Source: Pseudomonadota bacterium
GTDB lineage: Bacteria > Pseudomonadota > Alphaproteobacteria > Rhizobiales > Segnochrobactraceae
Assembly (NCBI GenBank): GCA_023442215.1
Contig: JAEZMP010000310.1
Location: forward strand, 1 to 7,666
Length of the DNA: 7,666 bases
Direction of reading: 5' to 3'
Each line of letters opens with the position of its first letter. Within the stretch, counting starts at the first letter, position 1. Made by a program: the position numbers and the translations under genes. This document shows, one piece after another, positions 5,071-7,666 of this stretch. Under the pieces are notes generated by a model, which was not told the DNA's origin, searched no databases, and saw only the letters and a list, made by a program, of their open reading frames with translations.

Positions 5071-6656
5071 TGCGACGTTCCGCTCAGAATATCCCAGTTC
5101 ACACTGCCCTGGCCCGATGTGCCGGAGCGGTTCGTATCCGTCTTTCCGAAGCCGCCGAGCATGTCGAGAAGCCGGCTGTTTTCGGTCGCGGCCTTGAAAG
5201 ACTGGGCCAGCTTGTCCGCACTGTCGGCATGGTGATAGTTGCCGCCCGAGGCGGTGGCGACCTGCCGAAGCTGCTCGGACGTCGTGGCGTCCGTTTCCAG
5301 GCCGATCGTCTCATGACGGAACAGGATGCCTTCGCGCTTCAGCCGGGCAACCTGGTCGCCGACGTCGTTGCAGCTATCCGCTCCATCCGCGAGCAGGATG
5401 ATGATCTGCGTCTTCGAGTCCTTCGACCTGCTGGCGTCCATGAAGCGGTTGACGTGAGAGACCGCCGGTCCCAGCGGGGTTCCGCCGCTGGCGGTGATCG
5501 ACTGGATGAAGCGGTCGGCCGCCCGCGCATCCTTCGTGAACGGAAGAACCGAAATCTGCGGGCTCGAACAGGCACCCGAGAAGCTCGCGACGGAAAATTC
5601 CGTGCCGGCGACGCTCGCCGCCCGCTTGATGGCGTCGCGCGCCGCACGCTTGGCCTCGACGAGGCGTTTGCCCTGCATGCTGCCGGAGGCGTCGATCAAC
5701 AGCAGCAGGCTCGCCGTCGCCTTGCCTCTGCCTGAGGACGACGCCGGCGGTGCGGGCGACGGGACGGACGCGACCGCTGTTTTGTCGGCCGTGGTCGCCT
5801 TGCCCTGACCGAAAAGGCTCATGTCGAGCGACGGCGGCGCGGCAGCCGATTTCGGGGCGGCGTTCTGTCGCTGTGCGGCCGCGGATGACGCCTTCGGTGG
5901 CGCGGCATCTTCCTTGCCGCCTTTCTCTTTCCGGTCCACGGGCGCGGCGGCGACCTGGCCGGTGCAGGTCTCACGCAGGTGGACATCATAGGCGCCGCGC
6001 AGCGCGGAGAGATCGAACTCGGGCTTGATCAGCCGCACCTCGCGGACGTGCACGCCCTGCTGGAAGATGGCCTTGGCCTCTCCGGCGGAGAGCCATGGAT
6101 CGGAGGGGGACGGGGATCCGGAGGAGACGCGGAAAACCCTGTCCCATGCGGGGCTTGCGGGAACGCTGAGCGCCGCTTCGGAACCGGTGTCCTGAACGAG
6201 GCTGTCCGGGCTCACATCGAGATAGACGCGCGTGCTGGGTCCGCCAGTGTTGTTGACGAGCACGACGCGAAACACGGACGAGGACAGAAGCTCTACACCC
6301 CGCATCGCCTGCCGCCACGCGGCCGGAGACAGATCCGCGGGCGAAAGCCGTACCGGTTTCGAGCCCGGCATGATGCCGCCGTTCTGCGCACAGACCGATG
6401 CATTGGTGATGGTGGCATAGCCCGGCGCGGATGCCGCGGGCATCCTGTACTGGCCCGTGATGCCGTAGACCGGCTCACCGACGTGGACACCGAAACGCCA
6501 CGTCAGCCGCACGCTCTCGAGCGAGATCGTGTTCTCGCGCGTGCCGAGATCGTTGGGGAGCACGACCGCCGTCGTGCCCGTTGTCGTCGGCTGCGCCTGC
6601 GCGGCAGAAATACCCGCCAGGCAAAGGCCAACAAAAATTCCCGCTGCAAACTTCAC
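5067..6656 (-). CDS. Exported von Willebrand factor A (vWA) domain protein (529 aa)
   Basis: The signal peptide is residues 1-21 (cleavage after AQA). Residues about 28-232 form a region I do not recognise. It looks beta-rich and has two cysteines, Cys89 and Cys231. An Ala/Pro/Lys-rich, low-complexity linker follows (about 235-312). The C-terminal vWA domain (about 315-490) has a complete metal-ion-dependent adhesion site: Asp322-x-Ser324-x-Ser326 in LLLLIDASGSM, Thr393 in SGGTPLG, and Asp424 in IILLADGADSC. It should therefore bind a divalent cation and a protein ligand. Cys363 and Cys429 may form a disulfide. A short tail (495-529) contains WDIL. The start is GTG at 6654-6656, chosen because GGGAG (6664-6668) lies seven bases upstream and the signal peptide starts there. 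The Sel1-repeat gene overlaps its stop by four bases. An adhesion, sensing or assembly role in the periplasm or at the surface is inferred; the ligand is unknown. Confidence 0.93.
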   Translation of the reverse strand: MKFAAGIFVGLCLAGISAAQAQPTTTGTTAVVLPNDLGTRENTISLESVRLTWRFGVHVGEPVYGITGQYRMPAASAPGYATITNASVCAQNGGIMPGSKPVRLSPADLSPAAWRQAMRGVELLSSSVFRVVLVNNTGGPSTRVYLDVSPDSLVQDTGSEAALSVPASPAWDRVFRVSSGSPSPSDPWLSAGEAKAIFQQGVHVREVRLIKPEFDLSALRGAYDVHLRETCTGQVAAAPVDRKEKGGKEDAAPPKASSAAAQRQNAAPKSAAAPPSLDMSLFGQGKATTADKTAVASVPSPAPPASSSGRGKATASLLLLIDASGSMQGKRLVEAKRAARDAIKRAASVAGTEFSVASFSGACSSPQISVLPFTKDARAADRFIQSITASGGTPLGPAVSHVNRFMDASRSKDSKTQIIILLADGADSCNDVGDQVARLKREGILFRHETIGLETDATTSEQLRQVATASGGNYHHADSADKLAQSFKAATENSRLLDMLGGFGKTDTNRSGTSGQGSVNWDILSGTSQ

Positions 6657-6663
6657 ACGTTAA

Positions 6664-6715
6664 CTCCCGACCGTGCGGAGCGTCCTCCGAAATAATCTCG
6701 AAAGACCGGTCGGGA
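6664..6715 (-). promoter_or_regulatory. Inverted repeat over the vWA gene leader and its ribosome binding site
   Basis: Read on the minus strand, TCCCGACCG (6715-6707) can pair with CGGTCGGGA (6673-6665), enclosing a small CGGAG/CTCCG hairpin (6676-6689). The right arm contains most of the GGGAG Shine-Dalgarno of the GTG-started vWA gene, so the fold could limit ribosome access. A poor promoter match (TTGCCC 6740-6745, 18-base spacer, GACTAT 6716-6721) would start transcription inside the left arm. In that case the dyad would act as DNA, as an operator, rather than as RNA. Confidence 0.4.
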
Positions 6716-6866
6716 ATAGTCTTCCATCATCGCCTTCCGGGGCAAACCCGAATCACGAGTGCAGCGACGGCATTACGAAGATGTGACTTGGCGCGGCCGA
6801 TCGCTCGACCGGAAAGCGGCATGCGGCGACATGAGGATCGTCGGGTTGTCCAGGCGGGGACGAGAC

Positions 6867-7484
6867 TCAGCCGGCGGCGTCGAGGTCCGCGAAGCGGGCG
6901 AGGAACAGGGCCTGCACCTCGCCGGCGGGACGCGGCAACAAGAGTTCGGCGATCTCCGGCAGATCGGGATCGATGCCGCGCGGCACGCCGAACAGGGTGC
7001 GCGCCTCCGGCTCCGCGAAGCCGGCGAGCCGGGTCGCCTCCAGATAGGCCGAGGCGAGGTCGGCGCGCTTGATCAACCGCGTGACGGCCTGCGGCAGTTC
7101 GGCCGGCAGGCCGAAGCGCAGGTGCACCGCCGCCAGCAGCCGATGTTCCACCTGCTTGTAGCCGGAGCCGAGCACCGCCTTGAACGGCGAGATCATGTCG
7201 CCGATGACATATTCGGGCGCGTCGTGGAGCAGCGCCCCCATCAGGGTGCGCCGGTCGCAGCCCGGACGCATCCGCCGCACCAGTACCTCGACCAGGAGCG
7301 CGTGCTGCGCGACGGAGAAGGCGTGGTCGCCCACCGTCTGGCCGTTCCAGCGCGCGACGCGGGCAAGCCCGTGGGCGATATCGACGATCTCGATATCGAG
7401 CGGCGACGGAGCGACCAGATCGAGCCGGCGGCCCGACAGCATGCGCTGCCACGCGCGCGGGGCGGCTCCGGGGCGGTCGGCCAC
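6867..7484 (-). CDS. HD-domain metal-dependent phosphohydrolase (205 aa)
   Basis: The protein is cytoplasmic, with no signal peptide. HD-superfamily metal ligands are all visible: His54 in VGDHAFSVAQH, the His87-Asp88 pair in ALLHDAPEYVIGD, and Asp142 in KRADLASAYLEA. The order and the 'HDAPE' form resemble the YfbR-type 5'-nucleotidase branch of the superfamily, which removes phosphate from (deoxy)nucleoside monophosphates. The actual substrate cannot be read from sequence, and a generic 'HD family hydrolase' name is safest. Residues 1-30 precede the catalytic core, and the last 40 or so residues may be a flexible cap. The start is GTG (7482-7484) with GGAAGG (7492-7497) seven bases upstream, lying in the end of ygfZ. 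Only three bases separate the ygfZ stop from this start, so the two are surely one transcript. This arrangement is one I recall from other Hyphomicrobiales. No clear terminator follows the stop. Confidence 0.9.
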   Translation of the reverse strand: MADRPGAAPRAWQRMLSGRRLDLVAPSPLDIEIVDIAHGLARVARWNGQTVGDHAFSVAQHALLVEVLVRRMRPGCDRRTLMGALLHDAPEYVIGDMISPFKAVLGSGYKQVEHRLLAAVHLRFGLPAELPQAVTRLIKRADLASAYLEATRLAGFAEPEARTLFGVPRGIDPDLPEIAELLLPRPAGEVQALFLARFADLDAAG

Positions 7485-7487
7485 CTC

Positions 7488-7666
7488 TCAGCCTTCCTCG
7501 GCGGCAGCGGCAGCCGCGCCGGGCCATTCGAAGCGGGCGAAGGCCGGCAGCGTGAGCGCGACGGGCGTTTCCCCGGCGAGGATCGGTTCTCCGGCCGCCA
7601 TCGCCTCGGCGGCGCGGTCCAGCCGGACGAGCGCGAGCGCGCGCGGCCCGGCGGACGAGCCGAGGG
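7488..7666 (-). CDS. ygfZ: YgfZ-family folate-binding protein, C-terminal part
   Basis: Only the last 58 codons are in the window; the 5' part lies beyond base 7666. The fragment reads LGSSAGPRALALVRLDRAAE and continues to a stop at 7488-7490. A Gly/Ser turn followed by ALxLxRLDRA and then 'AAGEPILAGE' matches the C-terminal strand and helix of YgfZ/GcvT-like proteins. These bind tetrahydrofolate and support iron-sulfur cluster enzymes such as MiaB. The diagnostic KGCYxGQE motif of the family would lie outside the window, so identity rests on the C-terminal pattern and on the adjacent HD hydrolase gene. The last ten residues are Ala/Glu-rich and unremarkable. Confidence 0.78.
   Translation of the reverse strand, partial: LGSSAGPRALALVRLDRAAEAMAAGEPILAGETPVALTLPAFARFEWPGAAAAAAEEG

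Noticed and set aside
4168..5235. 355-codon plus-strand open frame
   Set aside because: It lies opposite the Sel1-repeat gene, whose repeats, signal peptide and overlap with the vWA gene make that reading certain. The antisense frame shows no motif.

Overview
The window is GC-rich DNA that looks like chromosome of an alphaproteobacterium, most likely a member of the Hyphomicrobiales (Rhizobiales). The evidence is the base composition, a DUF3563-type mini-protein, a small secreted protein of a kind I associate with that order, a palindromic intergenic repeat of a kind also familiar there, and a ygfZ / HD-hydrolase gene pair. The sequence does not allow a genus call. No transposase, integrase, phage gene or CRISPR array is visible.

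Layout, left to right. Bases 1-224 hold the last codons of a plus-strand gene followed by two near-identical hairpin terminators in tandem. Minus-strand prmA (225-1091, ribosomal protein L11 methyltransferase) comes next, then a small basic conserved-type ORF (1218-1424). A palindromic repeat at about 1483-1529 and a hairpin follow. Then come a minus-strand gene for a small exported two-cysteine protein (1694-2026) and tRNA-Thr(GGT) with an encoded CCA (2261-2335). A 377-base gap without a convincing gene carries a good minus-strand terminator that has no clear gene to serve. A 55-residue DUF3563-like protein gene (2713-2880, minus) lies back to back with a plus-strand pair: a glycine-zipper lipoprotein (3208-3444) and an exported EF-hand protein (3465-3854).

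The most distinctive block is 4111-6656 on the minus strand. A GTG-started exported von Willebrand factor A protein with a complete MIDAS motif is followed, with a 4-base ATGA overlap, by an exported Sel1/TPR-repeat protein. The pair is almost certainly co-transcribed and translationally coupled, and it looks like a periplasmic adhesion or assembly module of unknown function. Its leader carries a 9-bp inverted repeat whose downstream arm contains most of the Shine-Dalgarno sequence.

The right end (6867-7666, minus) holds an HD-domain hydrolase gene three bases after the stop codon of ygfZ, of which only the 3' end is present. prmA, the tRNA and ygfZ are housekeeping. Five of the other proteins are exported or lipid-anchored: the two-cysteine protein, the lipoprotein, the EF-hand protein, the vWA protein and the Sel1 protein. 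The middle of the window is therefore mainly an envelope-related cluster of poorly characterised genes.
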